A DNA stretch of 64,000 nucleotides, from NCBI GenBank assembly GCA_021186555.1, contig JAJKFL010000006.1, positions 2,095,501-2,159,500 of the forward strand, in the 5' to 3' direction. This document shows, piece by piece, positions 33,401 through 43,164 of the stretch; positions within the stretch are counted from its first letter, which is position 1; the number at the start of each line of letters is the position of its first letter. A model generated the notes under the pieces. The model was not told the origin of the DNA and did no database searches. It worked only from the letters and a program-made list of their open reading frames with translations. Origin of the DNA: Reticulitermes speratus. Taxonomy: Eukaryota > Arthropoda > Insecta > Blattodea > Rhinotermitidae. The position numbers and the translations under genes were made by a program.

Positions 33401-35730
33401 GACAAGGCCTCTCTCACCGCGCCCTGAACAAGTGCCTCTCTCACCGCGCCTGAACAAGTGCCTCTCTCACCGCGCCCTGAGACAAGGCCTCTCTCACCGC
33501 GCCCTGAACAAGTGCCTCTCTCACCGCGCCCTGACACAAGTGCCTCTCTCACCGCGCCCTGAACAAGTGCTCTCTCACCGCGCCCTGACACAAGGCCTCT
33601 CTCACCGCGCCCTGACACAAGTGCCTCTCTCACCGCGCCCTGACACAAGTGCCTCTCTCACCGCGCCCTGACACAAGTGCCTCTCTCACCGCGCCCTGAC
33701 ACAAGTGCCTCTCTCACCGCGCCCTGACACAAGGCCTCTCTCACCGCGCCCTGACACAAGTGCCTCTCTCACCGCGCCCTGACACAAGTGCCTCTCTCAC
33801 CGCGCCTGAACAAGGCCTCTCTCACCGCGCCTGAACAAGTGCCTCTCTCACCGCGCCCTGAGACAAGGCCTCTCTCACCGCGCCCTGAGACAAGTGCCTC
33901 TCTCACGCGCCCTGAACAAGTGCCTCTCTCACCGCGCCCTGAGACAAGTGCCTCTCTCACCGCGCCCTGAACAAGCGCCTCTTCACCGCGCCCTGAACAG
34001 GCCTCTCTCACCGCGCCCTGAACAAGGCCTCTCTCACCGCGCCTGAACAAGTGCTCTCTCACCGCGCCCTGACACAAGTGCCTCTCTCACCGCGCCGACA
34101 CAAGTGCCTCTCTCACGCGCCCTGAACAAGTGCCTTCTCACCGCGCCCTGACACAGTGCCTCTTCACCGCGCCCTGACACAAGTGCCTCTCTCACCGCGC
34201 CTGACACAAGCCTCTCTCACCGCGCCTGAACAAGCGCCTCTCTCACCGCGCCCTGACACAAGTGCCTCTCTCACCGCGCCCTGACACAAGTGCCTCTCTC
34301 ACCGCGCCCTGAACAAGTGCCTCTCTCACCGCGCCCTGAGACAAGTCGCCTCTCTCACCGCGCCCTGAACAAGGCCTCTCTCACCGCGCCCTGACACAAG
34401 TGCCTCTCTCACCGCGCCCTGACACAAGTGCCTCTCTCACCGCGCCCTGACACAAGCGCCTCTCTCACCGCGCCCTGACACAAGTGCCTCTCTCACCGCG
34501 CCCTGACACAAGTGCCTCTCTGACCGCGCCCTGACACAAGTCGCCTCTCTCACCGCGCCCTGACACAAGTGCCTCTCTCACCGCGCCCTGACACAAGTGC
34601 CTCTCTCACCGCGCCCTGACACAAGTGCCTCTCTCACCGCGCCCTGACACAAGTGCCTCTCTCACCGCGCCTGACACAAGTGCCTCTCTCACGCGCCCTG
34701 ACACAAGTGCCTCTCTCACCGCGCCCTGACACAAGGCCTCTCTCACCGCGCCCTGACACAAGCGCCTCTCTCACCGCGCCCTGACACAAGTGCCTCTCTC
34801 ACCGCGCCCTGAACAAGTGCCTCTCTCACCGCGCCCTGACACAAGCGCCTCTCTCACCGCGCCCTGAGACAAGTGCCTCTCTCACCGCGCCCTGAGACAA
34901 GCGCCTCTCTCACCGCGCCCTGACACAAGTGCCTCTCTCACCGCGCCCTGACACAAGCGCCTCTCTCACCGCGCCCTGACACAAGTCGCCTCTCTCACCG
35001 CGCCCTGAACAAGTGCCTCTCTCACCGCGCCCTGACACAAGTGCCTCTCTCACCGCGCCCTGACACAAGGCCTCTCTCACCGCGCCCTGACACAAGTGCC
35101 TCTCTCACCGCGCCCTGACACAAGCGCCTCTCTCACCGCGCCCTGACACAAGTGCCTCTCTCACCGCGCCCTGACACAAGTGCCTCTCTCACCGCGCCCT
35201 GACACAAGTGCCTCTCTCACCGCGCCCTGACACAAGTGCCTCTCTCACCGCGCCTGACACAAGTGCCTCTCTCACCGCGCCCTGACACAAGGCCTCTCTC
35301 ACCGCGCCCTGAACAAGTGCCTCTCTCACCGCGCCCTGACACAAGTGCCTCTCTCACCGCGCCCTGACACAAGCGCCTCTCTCACCGCGCCCTGACACAA
35401 GTGCCTCTCTCACCGCGCCCTGACACAAGTGCCTCTCTCACCGCGCCCTGACACAAGTGCCTCTCTCACCGCGCCCTGAGAACAAGTGCCTCTCTCACCG
35501 CGCCCTGACACAAGTGCCTCTCTCACCGCGCCCTGACACAAGTGCCTCTCTCACCGCGCCCTGACACAAGTGCCTCTCTCACCGCGCCCTGACACAAGTG
35601 CCTCTCTCACCGCGCCCTGAGACAAGCGCCTCTCTCACCGCGCCCTGAGACAAGTGCCTCTCTCACCGCGCCCTGAGACAAGTGCCTCTCTCACCGCGCC
35701 CTGACACAAGTGCCTCTCTCACCGCGCCCT
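30401..35730. repeat. 28-bp minisatellite, about 190 copies
   Basis: The unit is CCCTGACACAAGTGCC plus TCTCTCACCGCG. Two linked variant sites are common: GAGAC or CACAC, and AAGTG or AAGCG. From 30401 to about 31990 the register is almost perfect. From about 32340 onward, units with one-base losses (AAGGCC, CGCCTGA, CTGAACA) become frequent. A TCTCAACGCG variant occurs at about 31991 and 32272 with the same neighbours, marking a duplicated block of about ten units. Frames such as 33304-33648 (minus) are by-products. Confidence 0.97.
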
Positions 35731-35734
35731 TTTA

Positions 35735-35870
35735 ACGGCTCTGACTCTTTGAAACATAAAATTAATGAGCTCAATGACTCTCTTCACTACACTAACTGTT
35801 CTTCGCACGACGTAAGTACATTTAGCAATGACTGTCATTGACTGACCGTTTAAACAGCTTTAATTAAATT
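35735..35870. other. no gene seen
   Basis: Short unique stretch between the 28-bp array and the ribozyme-bearing inverted repeat. Confidence 0.4.
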
Positions 35871-35929
35871 ATTTGTACCAACAAACGCACTAAGACAGTT
35901 TCTTCACTGTTTTCTTTATTATTACGATG

Positions 35930-35973
35930 CCCCAATACGCATTTCGGCAGTTATTCTGCCATCATCAGGGGGT
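35930..35973 (-). ncRNA. hammerhead ribozyme-like motif
   Basis: Minus strand: CCCC, CTGATGA, T, stem II GGCAG/CTGCC with loop AATAA, GAAA, TGCGTATT, GGGG. All conserved boxes are present and stem I closes with four G-C pairs. It mirrors the motif at 36181-36224. Confidence 0.65.
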
Positions 35974-36180
35974 ATTTTAAGTGAGTTTTTTACATAGACC
36001 AATTCTTTGGTTGTCATAAAATTCTAATTTTATAAAAAAATTAAAATTCTAATAACTTTTAGCAGCTTAACAATACCACTAATTTTACAAAAAAATTTTA
36101 TACGATGTGGTAACAAATACTGACTCATTGTTATGACGTAACCAAAAAAATTGGTCTATGTAAAAAACTCACTTAAAATA

Positions 36181-36224
36181 CCCCCTGATGATGGCAGAAT
36201 AACTGCCGAAATGCGTATTGGGGG
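36181..36224 (+). ncRNA. hammerhead ribozyme-like motif, all elements present
   Basis: CCCC at 36181-36184, CTGATGA at 36185-36191, one extra T, stem II GGCAG/CTGCC with loop AATAA, GAAA at 36208-36211, a two-pair stem III (A-U, U-A), then U at 36219 as the residue before the predicted cut, and GGGG at 36220-36223 closing stem I. A stem III this short would favour action as a dimer, as proposed for hammerheads of Penelope-like elements. TGCATTTGTTGG follows near 36265. Confidence 0.7.
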
Positions 36225-36289
36225 CAACGTAATAATAAAGAAAACAGTGAAAAAACTGTCTTAGTGCATTTGTTGGTACAAATAAATCA

Positions 36290-36465
36290 ATTATAAAAAG
36301 ATGCACGGTGAATATAAAGTGAAATTTTAATTAATCTCACGTTTCTGGTTCAAAAGTCACAAATGCACGAACAGTCAAAAATGACAGTAATTATTCTTGA
36401 AAAATTTTAACCCTCTGAAGAGTGAAGTCCATCTAAACAGCCGAAGATCTCGGCACGTTTAATTA
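36290..36465. other. no gene seen
   Basis: AT-rich spacer between the inverted repeat and a tRNA-like SINE. TGCACGGTGAATATAAAGTG at 36302 resembles TGCACGGTGAGTTAAGAC at 52455, just outside the other large ribozyme foldback, so the module may extend this far. Confidence 0.4.
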
Positions 36466-36715
36466 AGTACGAAGATGTATGGCAATGGAGGTATTGCTCC
36501 TTGACACATTCTGAAACTTGGAAAATACAGTTGAGTGGCCGTCAAGTTCCTGGTAATTCAGCGCCGGGCAAAGTGTGCCAGCCGCGTACTGCACAGAGGG
36601 CTGGATGTACTGTGGGGTTGGTCTGATCGTTCTGGTGCACAGTAAAATCTCTCCTCTGCCGGGAATCGAACCTCCGGTTACCTGGCCGTCCACTCTGTAG
36701 CCTAGTCACTGCATT
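36466..36715 (-). mobile_element. tRNA-derived SINE-like copy, single
   Basis: The minus strand carries a B-box-like GGAGGTTCGATTCCCGGC and an A-box-like region near GTGGACGGCCAGGTAAC. Body wording (GCCGCGTACTGCACAGAGGG on the plus strand) is not shared with the other SINEs here. Confidence 0.5.
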
Positions 36716-36787
36716 TACCGAGCAATGTCGTCTCCATTCTATCTAAATAATGTTTAACAAGGCAATTTACGTATAAACGTAACAATG

Positions 36788-37247
36788 AGGCGCGTTAGCG
36801 AAACCATTGTTGCCGTGGAAAAAGCAATAAGTGTTGTCCCTAGTCTTAGTTATCCAGCATGCAATGCGCATGCGCCGTAAAATATTGTCATGTGGCCTGT
36901 CTGGTTGTAACATTTTTCCACATTATCTCATAAACGGCACGATTTTCGGGAAAAGTTACTGAACATAAAATGTGTGTTTTGATATTATTTACAACTTTTG
37001 TCTAGAACATTTCTCATTCTAAGAAGAATTAAGCGAGATATTATCATAAACGTACATAGGTCTTCATGTAAAGTACCCGTTATTGTTGTCAGATTTTAAT
37101 TAAACTTGAAGTGTCTCAACAGATTTTCGAAAAATACTCAGATATGATATTTCATGAAAATCGGTCCAGTGGGACCTGAGTTACTCCATGTAGATAGACA
37201 GACAGACATGACGTATAGACGCTTTTCGCAATTCTACAAACGCGCCT
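36788..37247. mobile_element. DNA transposon with AGGCGCGTT ends, copy 2
   Basis: Begins AGGCGCGTTAGCG and ends CTACAAACGCGCCT, flanked by AACAAT on both sides (36781-36786 and 37248-37253), a likely 6-bp duplication allowing for one extra base on the left. The interior aligns with copy 1 at 8032-8510 throughout. No transposase is encoded. Confidence 0.78.
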
Positions 37248-37249
37248 AA

Positions 37250-37400
37250 CAATTAATTCCTGTATCACAGTCTGGAACACAAATACCTGCCGGTTACTTC
37301 TGTATACCGATATAACCGCTGTTTAATCGCACGGAACACACAAACACACTGTGTTGTCAGAAGGCAGAATTTAAATGTTGAAGCTGGTACAGTAACCGCT
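37250..37400 (-). repeat. diverged 114-bp monomer with leader
   Basis: TATAACCGCTGTTTAATCGC and GGAACACACAAACACACTGT followed by GTCAGAAGGCAGAATTTAAA and GCTGGTAC follow the monomer-then-leader order of the satellite element. It lies immediately after the AGGCGCGTT transposon, as a monomer half also does at 8513. Confidence 0.5.
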
Positions 37401-37878
37401 GTGCCTTTCATCAGACAAACACTCCGTCCTCCTCAGCACTTGACGGTGGATTGTACTAGTGTTTGTTACCAGACGCAATATGATCAGCAGCGATGATTTT
37501 TCAAACAGAAGTTTGTTACGTGCTGTTGACAGGCCAATTGGCATGGCAAATTGTGACATTCGATCTGTGTTCAAACCACACATTACTCTCTCAAACTACT
37601 CTTCAAGTTTATACGTAAAAAAAAAACAGATTCAAAATCACTACAAACAAACGAAAACGTTTTAAAAACTGTGTGTCAAAACTCTGATGTCACAGCATTA
37701 AATTTTCAAGTACCACTCTTTCCTCTCCCCCCCCACCGCTCCCCGCAAATTCGGGGACATTCAAATGTGTTTGATCGTACACAGGTCAACCTTTCCAATT
37801 TTATTTGCCTCTCGACACTACACCAGAACGATGGCAGTTAGTATGACGCCGGGCCGTCCTGGTGCTACGGAGCAATAT
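37400..37878. other. no gene seen
   Basis: Short frames on both strands at 37371-37665 have no recognisable domain. C-rich tract at 37725-37745. Confidence 0.4.
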
Positions 37879-38160
37879 GCGGCCGCGATAGCTCAGTCGG
37901 TATAGCGACTCGCTATGAGCTGGACGGTCCGGGGATCGAATCCCGGTGGGGGCGAGATTTTCAGCACCCGTCCAGACCGGCCCTGGGGCCAAACCAGCCT
38001 CCTGTAGAATGGTACCGGGTCTTTCCCGGGGGTAAAGCGGCCGGGGCGTGGCGTTGACCACCCACCCCCATTAGCGCTGAGGTTAAAGAAACAGTAGACC
38101 TATACCTCTGTTCCCTCTCTGGGCTTTCATGGCCTGTTCTAGGGTGACCTTTACCTTTTA
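37879..38160 (+). mobile_element. tRNA-derived SINE, type 3, full length
   Basis: The head CGGCCGCGATAGCTCAGTCG (A box) and GGGGATCGAATCCCGG (B box) are tRNA-like. The body carries CACCCGTCCAGACCGGCCC, GGTAAAGCGGCCGGGGCG and TTGACCACCCACCCCC. The 3' end is GGGCTTTCATGGCCTGTTCT followed by AGGGTGACCTTTACCTTTTA. This copy defines the 3' boundary used to recognise the chimera at 11235. Confidence 0.9.
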
Positions 38161-38224
38161 GGGAGCAAGATGGGGCACAGTGTACTAAAACACCAAACAT
38201 ACAAATAAGACTAATCCTCCATCC

Positions 38225-38412
38225 AGTTTACTCCGAAAGTGGCAAAATGTTGGTTAAGACTGAACCAGCTGGTGACTGAACTACAGGCTGGATGATCACG
38301 TAATCGGGTTTAGATTTTATTCCAGGGAGTAAAATGGCCGGGGCGGAAAGCTGATTCAATACTTGCATCCAGTGCTGGTCTAAAAGAGTTGGAGATATAC
38401 CTCCACTCCCCC
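38225..38412 (+). mobile_element. degenerate type 3 SINE
   Basis: GAGTAAAATGGCCGGGGCGG and GAGTTGGAGATATACCTCCA correspond to the second half of the type 3 SINE. It lies only 65 bp downstream of the full copy in the same orientation and is much more diverged. Confidence 0.5.
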
Positions 38413-38434
38413 ATACCTCTTCATCACATTATAG

Positions 38435-38778
38435 CAGGGGTGATCAAACAGCGGCTCGCGAGCCACATGCGGCTCTTTGACATATAATGTGCGGCTGCGG
38501 AAATATGTTGCCTTAGCTCCTTTTTGCATTACAAGTTCATATAATAGGTAAATAAAATTATTTTCAAGCTGTACAATATTTACTGGTATAAACTGAGAGT
38601 CCGCTGGATTAAAACGTAAGTTTAATGTTGACGGCAGTAAATATATTTAAGGAATTGTTGTAACAAAATGTGCGTGTAACAATAAAAAGTGTGTGTAATA
38701 TTTGTTGATGTCTTGCGGCTCTCAACATCTGAAGTTTATCGTATGTGGCTCTTACGTTAAGCGAGTTGGCCACCCCTG
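38435..38778. mobile_element. 344-bp hAT-like non-autonomous element
   Basis: Ends CAGGGGTGATCAAAC and GTTGGCCACCCCTG, with subterminal GCGGCTCGCGAGCCACATGC and TATGTGGCTCTTACGTTAAG. Flanking 8-bp copies are CATTATAG (38427-38434) and CACTATAG (38779-38786). The layout is typical of hAT MITEs. No transposase is encoded. Confidence 0.88.
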
Positions 38779-38789
38779 CACTATAGTTT

Positions 38790-39310
38790 AAGCACAATGA
38801 CAGTTTTACACTTACCTTCACTTACATCACGGTGCCCCCCCCCCCTGTACATTACATCACTTGAGCTGCACTTCGATATGGCCATTTCACTGAATATGTA
38901 CGATATAAGCTCAGTTTTTGTACAGCCCGCTACTGCACGCTAAGACACTGACGTTGAGCAGTGCTGCTATCTAGCGGCACGGCGTGAAAGCCTTCGGCAA
39001 ACGTGAGCGCTGTGTACCTCCAGCTGCCTTTTTTTATTGGTGTGGTCTCAATTTATAACGACTTGTTAATACGCACAACGACCGATGACCACATACACGC
39101 ACTGACGATATAACGCATCATTACTGCAGGTGGCCGGTGACTAATATCACTGAAACTGAGGTAAGTCGATAAGTGACACAAGAACAAGATGGCAGCTCTC
39201 GGTACAGAATATCTGAGCTTCGCTTTTTAGCATTACGTCACGAATTTTCACAACATTTAACAAAGCTATTTGGACTGTTGTTTAACAACGTTCCAATGAC
39301 TCAGAATAAA
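38790..39310. other. no gene seen
   Basis: Unique-looking sequence, with a C run at 38836-38845. The 92-codon frame at 39173-39451 overlaps the next ribozyme module and is not a gene. Confidence 0.4.
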
Positions 39311-39365
39311 CAGAGATTATTTCTAATAAGTTCTTATTACCAACCACTGCACAATAATTCTATAT

Positions 39366-39411
39366 ACCCCTACATGTTTCGACTACCCATCGTAGCCATC
39401 ATCAGGGTGTC
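39366..39411 (-). ncRNA. hammerhead ribozyme-like motif
   Basis: Minus strand: ACACC, CTGATGA, T, stem II GGCTAC/GTAGTC with one G-U pair, GAAA, ACATGTA, GGGGT. Stem I pairs at four of five positions. TGCAGTGGTTGG follows downstream, corresponding to the conserved outer block. Confidence 0.5.
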
Positions 39412-39644
39412 ACTTTTCACAGACGTACGCAGTGTACAGTATGTACATTAATTATTTACAACAGCAAGTCACTATATATTACCAACAATTTTATATATTT
39501 TAAATCATGTAATTATATTACAATACAGTACGTTAATAATAAATACAACAGCCTGTCTCCAAACATCTGTCTTGCAAATAACTTCCATTTTAGTAACGGC
39601 TTGGGACGAGATTCCTGTGAGTGATGTGTAGTTTAAGGGAGTCG

Positions 39645-39690
39645 GACCGTCCTGATGATGGCTACGAAGGGTAGCCGAAACATGCAGCAG
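39645..39690 (+). ncRNA. hammerhead ribozyme-like motif, diverged at the cut site
   Basis: CTGATGA at 39652-39658, T, stem II GGCTAC/GTAGCC (six pairs), GAAA, CATGCAGCAG. The triplet before the expected cut is GCA rather than GUH, and stem I is weak, so this arm is probably inactive. Confidence 0.4.
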
Positions 39691-39797
39691 TATATAGAAT
39701 TATTGTGCAGTGTTTGGTATAAGAAAGAGCTTGTATGTACAGCAACTGTATAATCCCTGAAGCTGTCACTGCCGCGTGGCTGAGGATTCAGTCTTCT

Positions 39798-39964
39798 GCG
39801 ATATGACGCCGTGTCGTTGGCTACGAGCTTCCCGACGTTTCGTACAAACAATGCCTTCATCTTCGAGGGTCAATGCAGTACGCAGAATGGACTTTTTGAC
39901 CCTTCAAAGCGCTATCATATTTCGAAACGTCGAGAACCCACCCAACGACACGGCGTCACACACC
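39798..39964. repeat. GAAACGTC foldback element
   Basis: GACGCCGTGTCGTTGG...CCGACGTTTCGTA on the left faces TTTCGAAACGTCGAGAA...CCAACGACACGGCGTC on the right. The left loop side carries CTTCATCTTCGAGGGTCAA, so the minus strand reads CTCGAAGATGAAGG...GTACGAAACGTCGGG, close to the expected hammerhead order. Confidence 0.72.
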
Positions 39965-39969
39965 AGAAG

Positions 39970-40765
39970 ACTGGATCCTCGAGGTACTGTGTTTACTATG
40001 AGGTAGAATCAGATTTGTACCAAGCAGGTTGTGCAGTCTTGTATTTGGGAAGTGGCTGGTTTGAGTCTCGGATGACACACTGGCTTGTAGCGGCCTTCCT
40101 CGGAGTTTCCCGAGAAAATACGACAGTATCTGCCAGGTCACAGCGGTTTCTCTCAAACCCTGTCCCTGTTTATCGTTCAATAGTCACCATATCACCTGCA
40201 GGCCACGCTCGACACGGACAGCGACGTTAAATAACCCACAAAACAGGAACCAAATTTTAAAATTATTATTTAAACGAATTTTCAGTGTTGAAAGCTTAGC
40301 GAACACTGACACTTATTACCGATAATTATCCACGATTCGTAAAGCCTCGTAGTTCAACTTTATTGACGTGTTCTCTGGTTCCACCTTTCTCCCTCTCATC
40401 TCTTTTCTGCACCCCCCCCCCCCCCCCCGTCACCGTCCCGTTGTCTGTTACATAGGCCACCCTCCACACCTCCTGACTTTGTGCATACAATTTATCGTGA
40501 AGCTAGCTTTTCACTTCTACGAGGAGCAAGATGACAAAGGAACTGAGAAACACAGAAGGAAGCTACATGTCTAAGATGATTAATGAAATTTTCTTTCGTT
40601 AAGAGTTTAAAAGGGAAACTAGAAGCGTTGTATAAAATATTATTACAGGAGACTGGCGAAGCTCGTATTGTATTGTGTTTGGAGTTTTGGAGATTCGAAA
40701 GGTCCATGACAGCGTATATAATTACTGAGGAATGTACATGTGAAACACTACAGTACTCACGAACG
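39970..40765. other. no gene seen; possible SINE remnant
   Basis: GCTGGTTTGAGTCTCGGATG at 40055 resembles a B box and the block to GACAGCGACGTTAAATAACC at 40229 has SINE-like wording, but no second copy is present to confirm it. A C run lies at 40411-40428. Frames of 60-70 codons are not recognisable. Confidence 0.35.
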
Positions 40766-40770
40766 TACTT

Positions 40771-42578
40771 GTGAATCTAACGACATAAAGATGTGGTGGT
40801 GGGAATAAAATGTGTGAATCTAACGACATAAAGATGTGGTAGTGGGAATAAAACCTGTGAATCTAATGACATAAAGATGTGGTAGTGGGAATAAAACCTG
40901 TGAATCTAATGGCATAAAGATGTGGTAGTGGGAATAAAAATGTGTGAATCTAACGACATAAAGATGTGGTGGTGGGAATAAAATGTGTGAATCTAACGAC
41001 ATCAAGATGTGGTAGTGGGAATAAAATGTGTGAATCTAACGACATAAAGATGTGGTAGTGGGAATAAAATCTGTGAATCTAACGACATAAAGATGTGGTA
41101 GTGGGAATAAAATGTGTGAATCTAACGACATAAAGATGTGGTAGTGGGAATAAAATCTGTGAATCTAATGACATAAAGATGTGGTAGTGGGAATAAAATG
41201 TGTGAATCTAACGACATAAAGATGTGGTAGTGGGAATAAAATGTGTGAATCTAACGACATAAAGATGTGGTAGTGGGAATAAAATGTGTGAATCTAACGA
41301 CATAAAGATGTGGTGTGGTGGGAATAAAATGTGTGAATCTAACGATATAAATATGTGATAGTGGGAATAAAATGTGTGAATCTAACGACATAAATATGTG
41401 GTAGTGGGAATAAAATGTGTGAATCTAACGACATAAAGATGTGGTGGTGGGAAAAATGTGTGAATCTAACGACATAAAGATGTGGTAGTGGGAATAAAAT
41501 GTGTGAATCTAACGACATAAAGATGTGGTGGTGGGAATAAAATCTGTGAATCTAACGACATAAAGATGTGGTGGTGGGAATAAAATGTGTGAATCTAACG
41601 ACATAAAGATGTGGTAGTGGGAATAAAATGTGTGAATCTAACGACATAAAGATGTGGTGTTGTGGGAATAATATGTGTGAATCTAACGACATAAATATGT
41701 GGTAGTGGGAATAAAATGTATGAATCTAACGACATAAAGATGTGGTGGTGGGAATAAAATGTGTGAATCTAACGACATAAAGATGTGGTAGTGGGAATAA
41801 AATCTGTGAATCTAACGACATAAAGATGTGGTGGTGGGAATAAAATGTGTGAATCTAACGACATAAAGATGTGGTGGTGGGAATAAAATGTGTGAATCTA
41901 ACGACATAAAGATGTGGTGGTGGGAATAAAATGTGTGAATGTAACGACATAAAGATGTGGTGGTGGGAGTAAAATGTGTGAATCTAACGACATAAAGATG
42001 TGGTGGTGGGAATAAAATGTGTGAATCTAACGACATAAAGATGTGGTAGTGGGAATAAAATGTGTGAATCTAACGACATAAAGATGTGGTGGTGGGAATA
42101 AAATGTGTGAATCTAACGACATAAAGATGTGGTAGTGGGAATAAAACCTGTGAATCTAATGAAATAAAGATGTGGTAGTGGTAATAAAATGTGTGAATCT
42201 AACGACATAAAGATGTGGTAGTGGGAATAAAATGTGTGAATCTAACGACATAAAGATGTGGTGGTGGGAATAAAATCTGTGAATCTAACGACATAAAGAT
42301 GTGGTGGTGGGAATAAAATGTGTGAATCTAACGACATAAAGATGTGGTAGTGGGAATAAAATTTGTGAATCTAACGACATAAAGATGTGGTGTTGTGGGA
42401 ATAATATGTGTGAATCTAACGACATAAATATGTGGTAGTGGGAATAAAATGTGTTAATCTAACGACATAAAGATGTGGTGGTGGGAATAAAATGTGTGAA
42501 TCTAACGACATAAAGATGTGGTAGTGGGAATAAAACCTGTGAATCTAACGACATAAAGATGTGGTGGTGGGAATAAAG
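40771..42578. repeat. 43-bp minisatellite, about 42 copies
   Basis: Unit GTGTGAATCTAACGACATAA then AGATGTGGTAGTGGGAATAA. Variant sites include GTAGTG/GTGGTG and AATGTG/AATCTG/AACCTG. The rare GATGTGGTGTTGTGGGAATA variant occurs at 41651 and 42384 with matching neighbours, marking a duplication of about 17 units. Open frames on the minus strand are by-products. Confidence 0.96.
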
Positions 42579-42579
42579 A

Positions 42580-43160
42580 GTGTGAGACTCTATTTTCTTT
42601 TCACTAATGTATGTTGGTCACACTGCAAGACAGAAAGGTGGGGCGTAACTGAAACCAATTTCAAATGAGAAAAAAAATTGTACCTAGAAACATATCGACA
42701 TGAAGACTGCTTCTTCTGATATATGTCGCCGTGTAGTGTGTACAAATTTACCAAGCTTGCAGAGAAACCCCTGAAGATACAGGTAGAAACTTCCTTCAAA
42801 TCTTCGTTAATTTCTCTAGGCTACACGGCGTCACGTCCCAGACGATAACATTTAGTCACAGCCGTGAGAACTAAAATATGCGCTTAGCATGATTGTTAAA
42901 GTGGTTGGAATCATTCAATGTATCGGTTTTGTCCCACACCCAGTGTTTAAAATGAATATAAAAACGTTCTGGGGACAGAATCGGTCCGTCCCCAGACAAA
43001 ATAAAACGGGGGACACGTACTCAGCTGAGTGTGACAGAAATGCTACTTTAAACATCTGAGCCCACATCTGGCCCAAATCAGGTGTTTACCTTACTCTTTG
43101 CCTCATGACCGGAATCGATACCGTCCCTGAAAATTTGTTTTGACTTCACTCTTTACCTTT
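42580..43160. other. no gene seen; foldback remnant
   Basis: ATGTCGCCGTGTAGTGTG at 42722 and CTAGGCTACACGGCGTCAC at 42816 are related by inversion and match the outer arm of the element at 20055. The centre with CCTGAAGATACAGG is diverged. The rest is unremarkable. Confidence 0.45.
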
Positions 43161-43164
43161 CCAA

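Larger units (their letters stand above)
35871..36283. repeat. inverted repeat with a ribozyme-like motif in each arm
   Basis: Arms of about 140 bp (35871-36011 and 36135-36283) are close to identical, from ATTTGTACCAACAAACGCAC inward past TCACTTAAAATACCCC to TTGGTCTATGTAAAA. The AT-rich loop is about 120 bp. Each arm contains one hammerhead-like core, read outward. The outer end of both arms is the TGCATTTGTTGG block. Confidence 0.9.
39315..39725. repeat. inverted pair of ribozyme modules
   Basis: The left arm (about 39335-39412, minus) and right arm (about 39645-39725, plus) share CTACATGTTTCG/CGAAACATG, TATATAGAATTATTGTGCAG and a TTTGGTA end. The interior of about 230 bp is AT-rich and holds no frame. 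Polarity is divergent, as in the other pairs. Confidence 0.75.

Noticed and set aside
33304-34077. Arg- and Gly-rich frames of 100-114 codons on the minus strand, and matching plus-strand frames
   Set aside because: They arise from the 28-bp repeat, whose period is not a multiple of three; the open stretches depend on single-base gaps in the array.
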